From NCBI RefSeq assembly GCF_947488945.1, contig NZ_CANLBS010000004.1, forward strand, positions 1-64,000: a stretch of DNA of 64,000 bases. The letters run 5' to 3'. The translations under genes and the position numbers were made by a program. A model generated the notes under the pieces. The model did no database searches. It saw nothing but the letters and a program-made list of their open reading frames with translations, and had not been told where the DNA came from. Source of the stretch: an uncultured Streptomyces sp. (GTDB lineage Bacteria; Actinomycetota; Actinomycetes; Streptomycetales; Streptomycetaceae). Below, in pieces: positions 25,966-34,500 of this stretch; within the stretch, counting starts at the first letter, position 1; each line of letters begins with the position of its first letter.

Positions 25966-26107
25966 ACCCAGGATTCTGCCGCACCCAGGCCCCTTTCCCG
26001 TAACCGGTGCCGCGTGGTCCGGTCCGGGACGCACGACGGCCGCGGGGCGCACCGGGCGTCTGGTGACTGCCGGTGCGCCCCGCGGCCGCGGCGGGCGAAG
26101 TGCTGGG

Positions 26108-26428
26108 TCAGGTGTTGGTGGTGCCCCAGTCGTCCTCGACGCCGTTGTGCCCGGCCCGGCCCCGCAGGGACCGGACCCGGTCGGCGACCGAGGCGGGAAC
26201 CCGGTCGCTCCAGTGGCTGTCTCCCACCTTCTCGCTCACCGAGTGGTACGCCTTGCCGGCGAACTCGCGGCCGCTCTGCGCGGCCGTCTCGGTGGCGTTG
26301 CGCACGGCGGGGTTGCCCGCCACCTGCCGCGCGGTCTTCTTCAGCTGCTCGTAACGCTCGCGCCCGGCCTTCGTGCCGAGCACGTAGCCGAGAGCGAGGC
26401 CGGCGATGAACGTGAGCCGGTACCGCAT
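26108..26428 (-). CDS. YtxH-like membrane-anchored stress protein
   Basis: A 106-residue protein. A short hydrophobic N terminus, YRLTFIAGLALGYVLGTKAG, has the G-x-x-x-G pattern of YtxH-type anchors. A basic/amphipathic helix (RERYEQLKKTARQVAG) and a hydrophilic tail ending EDDWGTTNT follow. Family members in Bacillus belong to general stress regulons; the role in actinomycetes is unknown. The ATG at 26428 is preceded by GAAGGAAGGG. It is transcribed away from the tRNA-Asn genes. Confidence 0.7.
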   Translation of the reverse strand: MRYRLTFIAGLALGYVLGTKAGRERYEQLKKTARQVAGNPAVRNATETAAQSGREFAGKAYHSVSEKVGDSHWSDRVPASVADRVRSLRGRAGHNGVEDDWGTTNT

Positions 26429-26608
26429 GGCGGTCACCCTTCCTTCGCTGCATGGGACGTGTGCTGCTCGCCTACCCGCGACCACGCGAGATCACCCCGC
26501 ACGGAACCGATTGGCAAAGCACCCCCCTGCTTGCGCTAATGTATGTGTCGCAGCGAACGCGCGCCGCCCGGCAGCCGCCAGGTAGGTTCGATTCGGTGTA
26601 CGCAGCAA

Positions 26609-26681
26609 TCCCCTGTAGCTCAATTGGCAGAGCAGCCGGCTGTTAACCGGCAGGTTACTGGTTCGAGTCCAGTCGGGGGAG
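26609..26681 (+). tRNA. tRNA-Asn (GTT), copy 1
   Basis: A 73-base cloverleaf. The acceptor stem is TCCCCTG/CGGGGGA with discriminator G, the D-loop is AGCTCAATTGGCAGAGC, the anticodon arm is GCCGG-CTGTTAA-CCGGC with GTT at 26642-26644, and the T-loop contains GGTTCGAGTCC. CCA is not encoded. TTGGCA near 26511 and TAATGT near 26537 might be its promoter, with a longer than usual gap. Confidence 0.97.
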
Positions 26682-26686
26682 CGCGA

Positions 26687-26759
26687 TCCCCTGTAGCTCA
26701 ATTGGCAGAGCATTCGGCTGTTAACCGGAGGGTTACTGGTTCGAGTCCAGTCGGGGGAG
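26687..26759 (+). tRNA. tRNA-Asn (GTT), copy 2
   Basis: Second tRNA-Asn only five bases after the first. It is identical except in the anticodon arm (TTCGG/CCGGA) and variable loop. The anticodon GTT is at 26720-26722. It is presumably co-transcribed with copy 1. Confidence 0.97.
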
Positions 26760-26767
26760 CGGTCGGG

Positions 26768-26791
26768 AAGAGGGCCCCTCGGGGTCCTCTT
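26768..26791 (+). terminator. terminator of the tRNA-Asn pair
   Basis: Eleven-base stem AAGAGGGCCCC/GGGGTCCTCTT with a two-base TC centre and one G-T pair, followed by TTCTGT. It lies eight bases after the second tRNA. Confidence 0.8.
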
Positions 26792-27005
26792 TCTGTGTTC
26801 GTCCCCGGTCTTCCGGCACCTCCTCCAGGGCCCCTTCCGGGACCCCGGCCGTGACACGTTCGGGTGGTGACGGGCTCCGGCGGAACCGGGCAGCACGCAG
26901 CGCGGTCCTCATGATCGAGAGATGCGGACCGGTCGGAGCGAGAGATCGTATGACCGGCTATGCTGCGGCAGACGGCGCGTACACATGTGCGCGCCACGCC
27001 GAAAA

Positions 27006-27079
27006 GGGGCGGTAGCTCAGCCGGTTAGAGCAGCGGACTCATAATCCGTCGGCCGTGGGTTCGAGTCCCACCCGCCCCA
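27006..27079 (+). tRNA. tRNA with CAT anticodon (probably elongator Met)
   Basis: A 74-base cloverleaf with acceptor stem GGGGCGG/CCGCCCC, discriminator A, anticodon loop CTCATAA (CAT at 27040-27042) and T-loop GGGTTCGAGTCCC. The initiator-specific unpaired first base is absent. I take it as elongator tRNA-Met; an Ile tRNA whose C34 becomes lysidine cannot be excluded by eye. CCA is not encoded. Downstream sequence is disordered and relic-rich. Confidence 0.93.
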
Positions 27080-27245
27080 CCCAGCATCCCCAGGCAGAAT
27101 CGTTCTGACCTGGGGAAACGCGTTTTCCGGGGGGCGTTCCGCGTGCCGTGTTCGCCGCACGCAAGTACGGCGAACACGGGGCTTCGGTCTTTCCAAGCAG
27201 GTATTGCACGGCTGTGACCTGGTCTTTTGATGCCCTCGTGATCGT

Positions 27246-27384
27246 GGGAGCGTTGCGGGCGATCCACAGCCGCACCTACCGGCCCATGTCGCCAGTGGCG
27301 AGCCGGGTTCCGTCAGGCGAGACCGCCACTGAATGCACCTCGCCGGTGTGACCGGTGAGGGTTTTGATGCCTGCGGTTGTCGAC
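27246..27384 (-). pseudogene. relic of a WD40-repeat protein
   Basis: Reading leftward, GIKTLTGHTGEVHSVAVSPD and GTRLATGDMGR, then a TAG, then VRLWIARNAPT in the same frame. This is one WD40 blade with its LTGHTGEVHSVAVSPDG and VRLW signatures, broken by a stop where the D-G-T would normally be. Nothing else of the protein survives. The remainder of 27080-27773 contains no gene I can support. Confidence 0.7.
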
Positions 27385-27773
27385 AGCCTCCTGCCGACCG
27401 GGGGTCTCGTTGGGCGCCGAAGAACATCGGCGCCCTCGGCTTTGAGCTCACCGAGGCCCAGAGGACGCCATCGCCACCCCGGAAGTCGGCACGTAGCTTT
27501 TCTTCGACCACCGCGACCTGGAGGTCGCCTGGCTGAGCGTGCGTTGCCTGGATTCCTGACCTCGTGCGGTGGGTAGGGGCGATGCTCGCTCTCAGGAGCG
27601 TATGCCCGCGAGGTCATCATGGAGCAGGGGGTCACGACCGTGCTCAGCGTCAGACACGACCCCGAGCGAACGGTCGCGCCCTGGTCACGTGGATCGTGAG
27701 CCCGTGCCTGCGTCCTGCGAAGGCTGACGGGCGCCATCGAGAGCCGAGGCTTGGCCCATGGGTATGCCCTGGT

Positions 27774-28037
27774 TCACCGTTCGTAGTGGAAGCGGCACGC
27801 CACCACGTGGATGATGTCGTTCTCATCGATGCTGTACACCAGTCGGTGTTCGGAGTTGATGCGCCGCGACCAGTAGCCGGAGAGGTCGTTCCTCAGCGGT
27901 TCGGGCTTGCCGATTCCTTCGTGGCCGCCCCGGTCGATGTCGGCGATCAGCTGGTTGACGCGCTTCAGTATTTTGCGGTCGTTCTCCTGCCACCACAGGT
28001 AGTCGTTCCAGCCGTCGCCGACGAACAGCACCTTCAC
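27774..28037 (-). CDS. yoeB: YoeB-type mRNA interferase toxin
   Basis: An 87-residue RelE-fold toxin of the Txe/YoeB family, which cleaves mRNA at the ribosome. The sequence has the family's WQENDRKILKRVNQLIADI helix, GIGKPEPLRNDLSGYWSRRI with the catalytic Glu, EHRLVY with the catalytic Arg, and C-terminal CRFHYER with the catalytic His. All key residues are present, so it should be active. The GTG start overlaps the antitoxin stop (GTGA), the standard order antitoxin first, toxin second. Confidence 0.95.
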   Translation of the reverse strand: MKVLFVGDGWNDYLWWQENDRKILKRVNQLIADIDRGGHEGIGKPEPLRNDLSGYWSRRINSEHRLVYSIDENDIIHVVACRFHYER

Positions 28038-28306
28038 GCGGCGCCCCGCCCGCCCTCGTCATCGGGATCCACCAGCTCGCGGAGCGCGCCGTGGCCGGCC
28101 CGGTCCTGCTCGATGGACCTGCGCAGGCGCTCGGCCATCGCGGGCGACCGCAGCAGGTAGTCGGTCTCTTTCAGTGCCTCGTACTCGGCGAGCGAGACGA
28201 CGACCATCGGCTCATGGCCAGTCCGGGTGATGACCAGCTCCTCGGCGTCGTTCTCCACCGCGTCGAGGGCGTCGGCGATGCCCGCGCGCAGCTCGGTGAC
28301 ACTCAT
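28034..28306 (-). CDS. yefM: YefM-type antitoxin
   Basis: A 90-residue Phd/YefM antitoxin from the ATG at 28306. MSVTELRAGIADALDAVEND and ITRTGHEPMVVVSLAEYEAL form the DNA-binding N-terminal fold. The C-terminal tail (SPAMAERLRRSIEQDRAG) would wrap the toxin. Two further in-frame ATGs at 28315 and 28324 exist, but the family's usual N terminus is MSVTE. Promoter and operator lie immediately upstream. The pair sits next to pseudogene debris, as mobile toxin-antitoxin modules often do. Confidence 0.93.
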   Translation of the reverse strand: MSVTELRAGIADALDAVENDAEELVITRTGHEPMVVVSLAEYEALKETDYLLRSPAMAERLRRSIEQDRAGHGALRELVDPDDEGGRGAA

Positions 28307-28317
28307 CGTCTTCATGA

Positions 28318-28335
28318 TGTACACGATAACGTACA
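28318..28335. promoter_or_regulatory. candidate YefM operator
   Basis: TGTACA (28318-28323) and CGTACA (28330-28335) flank the start of the yefM transcript, giving an imperfect inverted repeat TGTAC-N8-GTACA. The E. coli YefM operator is built on TGTACA cores, so the complex probably autoregulates here. Confidence 0.55.
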
Positions 28336-28384
28336 GCGCTATCCCCGTGTGGCTGATTGCGATCCGCCGCTCGGCATCGGCCGG

Positions 28385-28776
28385 CCCGTGGTCGGCATCG
28401 TCATCCTCTCCGGGTTCTCCTTCAACCTGGACGGCTCCGCCGTCTACCTGACGATGGCCTCCCTGTTCCTGGCCCAGGCCATGGGCATCGACCTCTCCTG
28501 GCAGCAGCAGCTGATCATGGTCGGCGTCATGATGCTCACCAGCAAGGGGACCGCTGGAATCGCGGGCGGCGGTTCATCGTGCTCGCCAGCACCGTCACCG
28601 CGGTCGGGCACGTGCCCCTGGCCGCGCTTTCCCTGATGGTGGGCATCGACCTCATCCTCAACGAGGGCCGCGTCTTCATCAACGTCCTCGGCAACGCCGT
28701 CGCCACCACCGTGATCGGCAAGTGGGAGAAGGACATCGACATGGATCAGGCACGCACGGTTCTGAGCAGGCGCGGC
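28385..28776 (+). pseudogene. fragment of a C4-dicarboxylate transporter gene (dctA)
   Basis: Two frames in series give the C-terminal third of a DctA-type Na+/H+:dicarboxylate symporter: VILSGFSFNLDGSAVYLTMA, SLFLAQAMGIDLSWQQQLIM and GVMMLTSKGTAGIAGGG in the first, then after a frameshift near 28567 FIVLASTVTAVGHVPLAALS, GNAVATTVIGKWE and DQARTVL in the second. The N-terminal two-thirds are absent, and the fragment starts within 50 bases of the yefM operator. It is clearly non-functional. Confidence 0.88.
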
Positions 28777-28893
28777 CCGACGCGCCCACGACCTTGCAGA
28801 AGTGAGCGCCGCTGTTCGTGCTCGTCGTGTGTGTTCGCGGTGTGCCGATGCGGCTCTCGTGCCGCTGCGGACACGAGAGGCGCGTCGGCTGCC

Positions 28894-29631
28894 TCAGCGG
28901 TGGGCGGCGCGGTTCATCTCGACGACGTCGTCGACGGTGGGGTCGTCCGGAAGGGCGGCGAAGCGTTCCGGCAGGCTGTCGCGGACGGCCACGTCCTTGA
29001 CGCGGTCGGCCGCGGCCAGGGCCGTCGGCAGCTCGTCCAGGGACAGCTCGGTGCAGTAGGCGGGGGAGTTGGGCTGCTGGCGCCAGGAGTCGGCCAGCGC
29101 ACCGGCGTCGTAGGGGTCGAAGCCGGTGTCGTCCACGAGCTGCATGGCCACCTTCTTGGCCTTCTCGGAGTCGCCCGCGACGGGGATGGCGATACGGCCC
29201 GGGGTTCCGGCCGGAACGCCCTTGGTCCGTTGGGTCTCGGCCAGGGCGGCGTTCCACGCCTTGACCACCGGGCGGCCGAGCAGCTCGGCGGTGTACACGC
29301 TCTCCACCTGGCCGTTGTCCACCGCCTCGATCGGCTCGCTGAGCATGCCGGGGTAATAGTTCGAGGTGTCGATGACCACCGTCTCCTCGGGCACCGACGC
29401 GAACAACTCCGCCAGCTTCCCCGCCACCCCGAACGGGATCGACAGGACGATGACGTTCCGGCCCTGGACAGCGTCGGCGAGGTCCGCCACGCGGGCCCCG
29501 GACTCCAGCACCTCCGCTCGAACGGCCTCGCGGCCGCGGGCATTGGCCACCTGGACGTCGTGACCGGCTGCGGCGAGCTTGGCGGCGAGGTTCCCACCAA
29601 TGGCACCAGTGCCTATAACAGTTATTTTCAT
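28894..29631 (-). CDS. NAD(P)-binding oxidoreductase of the F420-dependent reductase family
   Basis: A 245-residue Rossmann-fold protein. The nucleotide site is KITVIGTGAIGGNLAAKLAA at the extreme N terminus. ISIPFG-type (VLSIPFGVAGKLAEL) and VVIDTSNYYP segments follow, as in F420H2:NADP oxidoreductases and related 6-phosphogluconate-dehydrogenase-like proteins, then PVVKAWNAALAETQ. Whether it uses F420 or only NADPH cannot be told. The TetR gene is about 100 bases upstream on the same strand and probably controls it. Confidence 0.82.
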   Translation of the reverse strand: MKITVIGTGAIGGNLAAKLAAAGHDVQVANARGREAVRAEVLESGARVADLADAVQGRNVIVLSIPFGVAGKLAELFASVPEETVVIDTSNYYPGMLSEPIEAVDNGQVESVYTAELLGRPVVKAWNAALAETQRTKGVPAGTPGRIAIPVAGDSEKAKKVAMQLVDDTGFDPYDAGALADSWRQQPNSPAYCTELSLDELPTALAAADRVKDVAVRDSLPERFAALPDDPTVDDVVEMNRAAHR

Positions 29632-29733
29632 GATTTGTCCTTGAGGAGGTTGCGCTGCGTCCGGGTGCAGCGCACGCGCAATGGCCGGGGTGGCCGCTTG
29701 AGAGTGTGTGGGGTGGGGTGAAGGGTTGGCGGT

Positions 29734-30327
29734 TTACGCCTGGACGTCGCGCTCTCGGTAGCCGCTCGCGATGAGGTTACGGAGGCGATCGAGCGACTCT
29801 GCCTCCATGCCGGTGCCCTTGATCCAGGCAACGGAACAGGCAGCGAGGAACAGGTCGTGCCCCCGCACCGACGCGCGTACGCGCCCCGCGCCCTGCGCCG
29901 CTTCCACGTACTGATCGGTGGCGGTGACGAGGATGCCGCAGGGGATCGTGAGCGGATTGTCCGGCTCCTGAGCCCTGGCCGCAGCCATGAGCGGGTCCGG
30001 CAGCCCACTGAAGGCGCTGAAGTACTCCTCCATCGCCCGCAGCCACTGCTCCAGCGCCTCGGCCGGATCGCCCAGGCGCTCAATGTCCGCCTGGCGAGCT
30101 ACCAGTTCCTCGGAGCGCGTCTGCAGCACCGCTGCCAGCAGCGCCTCCCGGGTGGGGAAGTGCCGGTACAGCGTGCCGGGCCCGACGCCCGCCTCCTTGG
30201 CCACCGCCTCGAGCGAGGTGCCGACCCCATGCTGCAGGAAGTGACGCTGCGCGGTCTCGAGAAGGGCCGCGCGGTTGCGCTGGACGTCCGCGCGGGGCTT
30301 ACGCCCCGGCTGCTCGCCAACGTTCAT
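29734..30327 (-). CDS. TetR-family regulator
   Basis: A 197-residue TetR repressor. The helix-turn-helix spans residues 17-62 (NRAALLETAQRHFLQHGVGT, LEAVAKEAGVGPGTLYRHFP). The ligand-binding domain contains EALEQWLRAMEEYFSAF and ends VRGHDLFLAACSVAWIKGTG. It lies 102 bases upstream of the Rossmann oxidoreductase on the same strand and likely regulates itself and that gene. Confidence 0.9.
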   Translation of the reverse strand: MNVGEQPGRKPRADVQRNRAALLETAQRHFLQHGVGTSLEAVAKEAGVGPGTLYRHFPTREALLAAVLQTRSEELVARQADIERLGDPAEALEQWLRAMEEYFSAFSGLPDPLMAAARAQEPDNPLTIPCGILVTATDQYVEAAQGAGRVRASVRGHDLFLAACSVAWIKGTGMEAESLDRLRNLIASGYRERDVQA

Positions 30328-30376
30328 GTGCCCTCCTCATGACGATAACCCCGTGGCCGCATCAAAAACGGAAGCG

Positions 30377-30409
30377 GCCTCCGCATGCCTTCGAGCGTAA
30401 AGCGGAGGC
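30377..30409. promoter_or_regulatory. inverted repeat upstream of the TetR gene
   Basis: GCCTCCGC (30377-30384) and GCGGAGGC (30402-30409) flank a 17-base centre, 50 bases before the TetR start. This is possible operator spacing. The rest of 30328-30653 shows no gene. Confidence 0.35.
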
Positions 30410-30653
30410 GGCATCCGGTCAAATGGTCGACGTCTTCCAGGAGCGGGAAGGAGGCTCGCCCGCATCTGGGGCCCCTCGGCGGAGGAAGCCGACCGGTGTC
30501 TTCGGTGAAGCACCGTGCGCGATCTTGTGGTGCACGTACGCACTGAGGGGCCTGCCCGTGATCTCGCCGCAACCCACACGCACGTCAGGACAACCGCCCA
30601 GCGGATTGCGGGACGTGCTCCGAATCCGGATCCAGGGCCGCAGCCTGATCGAT

Positions 30654-31172
30654 TCAGGAAACGTGGCTCACCATGTAGGCGGTGCCTACCTTGTCTTCCT
30701 CGGGTGAGTCCGCCTGGATCGCGAGACTCGGCCCGGCCGCAGTGAAGTCGAACCCGTTCGTCATCGGCTGCGTGCAGTCCACGCGCTCAGCTGTCCTGGC
30801 GGCGCCTGAGGAGACCGTGAAGGTGACCGAGCCTTCCCCTGCACACGCCACCTCCACCCGCAGGGCCGTACCGGACTCGATGGTCTCGTCCAGGTTCTGC
30901 CCGGGCACTGCGAGGGTTCCCGCCGAGACCAACCCCTTATCGCCCGACGCCAGGCGCTCCGCCATGGTGAGCAAGGAGCGGGCCTCCTCGTTCAGCTGCT
31001 CCCTGCCGGCCCGGGAAGGCGGCTGCGCCATGGGAGCCGCGGTGGAGCTCGCCGCCTTCTCAGGCTGCGAAGCCTTGGACGCCGGAGGCGAGTCAGAACA
31101 AGCGGATGCCATGCAGGCAATCAGCGCGACGGCAGTCAGAGAACTGCCAGTGCGGCGGGTGAAGCGGTACAA
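30654..31172 (-). CDS. putative secreted lipoprotein
   Basis: A 172-residue protein starting at a TTG (31172) that has GGGGGACC seven bases upstream. The N terminus YRFTRRTGSSLTAVALIACM ends in a lipobox-like ASAC at Cys 23, predicting a lipid-anchored extracellular protein. The mature part has a Ser/Ala-rich linker and a small C-terminal domain (ALRVEVACAGEGSVTFTVSS, ERVDCTQPM), with paired Cys and alternating hydrophobic residues suggesting beta sheet. I do not recognise the family. The longer frame to 31310 lacks a start with a ribosome-binding site. Confidence 0.65.
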   Translation of the reverse strand: MYRFTRRTGSSLTAVALIACMASACSDSPPASKASQPEKAASSTAAPMAQPPSRAGREQLNEEARSLLTMAERLASGDKGLVSAGTLAVPGQNLDETIESGTALRVEVACAGEGSVTFTVSSGAARTAERVDCTQPMTNGFDFTAAGPSLAIQADSPEEDKVGTAYMVSHVS

Positions 31173-31555
31173 GAGGTCCCCCGAAGTGCACTCAGAAGCC
31201 AAGCAGGTGTAAAGAACAAGGTGATCATCCCGTGTGGACACCCGCGTCACCTCTGCCATCGGGGCGTCGGCACCAGATTGGTACACAGCTGCGGCGCGCT
31301 TCTCCCGCAAGAGGCCGCCCCATGCCGCCGCCCTCCGGGGGCCGACCGGTCACCCCAAGGGCCCTGCCCGTCCGCACAGCGTCGTCCGACGCCTGGCGCT
31401 TCGGTCCGACCGCCCTTGATGCGGGTGCCGACCCGGTGATGGCGGTTTGACGACACGTCGTGATTCCGCCACCGGTCGCCCTTCCGTGTGGCTCCGTCAC
31501 GCACCGATGATCGTGCGAACGTCCCCGGCGCAGCCCAGAGCGGAGCGAGGCAGAC
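31173..31555. other. divergent intergenic region
   Basis: Spacer of 383 bases between the lipoprotein and the first large subtilase, presumably holding both promoters. No repeat or RNA structure stood out. Confidence 0.4.
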
Positions 31556-34500
31556 ATGACGCACGTCCCGGAACAAAGACACCTGTCCCTGGTGATGGCG
31601 GCCGCTGTCCTTGCCGCCGTGGCGGGCGTGGCGCCCGCGGCCGTCGCCGCACCGAACCCGGGCACCGTACCGAGCGCCCGTAGCGTGCTCGCCTCCCTGG
31701 ATGCCGAGGAGCGACAGGCGCTGCACCGCATGGCGACGCTCGACATGGGTGGACTGCATGTCACCGACAAGGCGGCGCTGAAGTCCGCCGACCCCGTCGA
31801 CGTCATCGTGCAACTGCGGACGCCGCCCGCCCGGACCGCGCGTCTGCTGGCGGCCGCCGAGGGGCGCAGTCTCAGCGAGACGGACGCGCGCGCTGCGGTG
31901 ACCGAGGCACAGGGCACGTTCCGCGACGTGCTGAAGAACATGTTCCCCGAAAAGCAAGCAGCCGCGGGGAAGTCCGGCCGGAAGTCCGAGGCGCCTCGCC
32001 TGCACCGCAGTTACACCCACAGTTTCGACGGCGTCAGCCTCAGCCTGCCCGGTGACCGGGTCGCCGAGCTGCTCGACCACGCCGAGGTCGCATCGGTGTG
32101 GCCCGACAGCACGGTGAAGGCGCTCTCCGACCCGCAGGCCACCGGATCCGTCGGCCCGCAGACGGAGGGCGCCGATGACGGCGTGGCCCGCCTGTACGCC
32201 GAGGGCATCACCGGCAAGGGTGTCAAGGTCGGCATCATCGACACCGGGATCGACTACCGGCACCCCGATCTCGAGAACGTGTACGAGGGCGGCTACGACT
32301 TCGTCGACGACGACGCCGACCCGATGGAGACCACGTACGAGGACTGGAAGGAGTCCGGCCAGGCCGAGACCAGCCAGGGTTCCACGTACTACACGGAGCA
32401 CGGCACCCATGTCGCCGGCATCATCGCCGGCCAGGGTGCCGAGTCGAAGGCGCGCGCCGCGCACGGCGTCGCACCCGGTGCCTCCGTCCACGCCTACCGC
32501 GTCCTCGGCCCCTACGGCAGCGGCCGCACCAGCAACATCATCGCCGCCATGGACCAGGCGCTCGACGACGGCATGAACGTCGTCAACATGTCGCTGGGCG
32601 CCGCCATCAACGACCCGCTCAGCCCGCAGTCCATAGCCGCCGACCACCTCGTCCTCGCGGGCGTCACCACCGTCATCGCCGCCGGCAACAGCGGGCCGAA
32701 GGCAGGCACCGTCGCCACGCCGGCCGCCGCCGCCCTCCCGCTGACGGTCGGCGCCCACTCCGAACCGCTGACCCTGCCCGCGTACACGCTGACCGCCGGA
32801 TCGGCGACCGCCCAGGGCCGGCTGCTCGCCCAGCCCTACGGCGACGCCCTCGACAAGCTGGCGGACGGATCCCTCGCGGTCGTCGACGCGGGCACAGGTA
32901 CCGCCGCCGGATACACCGGCAAGGACGTCACCGGCAAGGCCGTCCTGATCCGCCGCGGCGGCATCCCGCTCGACGAGAAGGTGCGGCGTGCGAACGACAA
33001 GGGTGCCGCGGCCGTTCTCCTCGTCAACGACAACGCCACCGAGGGGCACATCCCGCACTACATCGGTGAGAACCCGAACTACGTACCGGCGTTCTCGCTG
33101 ACCGCGGCGGACGGCGCCGCACTGACGGCCGCCGGCGCCGAGGTCTCGTTCGCCCCGGCCGGGACCTTCCGGCTCGGCGACGGGACGCTGGCCGAATTCA
33201 GTTCGCGCGGCCCGGTCTACGGCAGCGCCGCCATCAAGCCCGAGGTCACCGCGCCCGGCGTCAGCGTCCTGTCGTCCGTCCCGGCCGACATCGTCGACCC
33301 GGCCGGCGACGACTACACCTATGCGTACGCCCGCCTCAGCGGAACTTCGATGGCCGCGCCGTACGTCGCCGGCACCGCCGCGCTGATGCTCCAGCACGAC
33401 CGCGGACTGAGCCCCGACGCCATCAAGACGGCGCTGATGAACACGGCGACCGCCCTGCCCGGCGACGTCAGCGTGTTCGAGGCCGGCGCCGGAGCGATCG
33501 ACCCGTACGCGGCCGTGCACGCCACCACCGCCGTACAGGTCCCGGAGACCACCCCGCACGTCACGGTCGACGGCACGCAGACCGAAGTCGACGCCGTCAC
33601 CGGCGCGTTGGACCTCGGCGTGCTCCCGGTGGGCCGCGCCACGAACCTCAAGCGCACCCTGCGCGTGGTCAACGACAGCGGCAGGCCCGTCACGTACGAC
33701 GTGCGCACGGCCTTCAGCCGCGGCTCCGGCAGTTCCGCGGACGCCGACGCCGCGCACATCGCCCTGACCACCGGCGACCGGATCACGGTCGGAGCCCGCG
33801 CCAAGAAGTCCGTCACCGCCGTCCTGCGCGTGCCCGCCGGGGCCGCGGCCGGCTACTACGAGGGCACGGTCACGCTGACACCGCGCGGCGGCAGCCGGCT
33901 GCCCGCGCTGCACGTCCCGTTCGGCATGCGCGTCGCCGAGTCCGGGTTCGCGGAGGTCGACATGACCAAGTCCGTCATGTCGACCGGGCGGGGTTCCGAC
34001 CAGGGAGCCGTCGGCTCCGGGGCGGCCACCTTCAACCTGCGGATGGCCGGACAGCTGCGCAGCGTCGACATCTTCCTCACCGACGCCGACGGCAAGGACC
34101 TCGGGTACATCGGCGGCATCAACACCGTCGGTCTCACCGAGGGCGTCCTCTACGGCCCGGCGACGGTCGGCCCCTGGTACTTCCCGTCGACCGGTGACAA
34201 GGCCACCCCGTTCGACCCGCGCGGCCGCTTCATCGCCGACGGCCACTACAAGCTGCGCATCGTCGGCACGGACGCCGCCGGCGGCACCGACAGCGAAATG
34301 CGCGACGTGTACGTGGACTCCGAACTGCCCGTGTACCAGGACGCCTACGGAGCCTGGGACTCCGCCCACCCCACCGTCATCGAGCGGGCCGCCGACGCCA
34401 CGTCGTTCCACGTGACCGGCTCCCTGCTGGACGCCCAGGCCGACGACATCCGTGACGCGGGCCTCGACATCGGTCAGGCCGACAACCGTCTGTACTACTC

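Noticed and set aside
22462..26409. 1315-codon open frame opposite the ABC and kinase genes
   Set aside because: Spans three well-supported genes on the other strand and has His/Arg/Gln-rich random composition.
26629..26759. Possible tRNA-linked attachment site duplicating the tRNA-Asn 3' end
   Set aside because: The second copy is a complete tRNA with its own anticodon arm, not a partial att repeat.
27016..27511. Minus-strand frames over the CAT tRNA and downstream
   Set aside because: They read through the tRNA gene; only the short WD40-like segment is meaningful.
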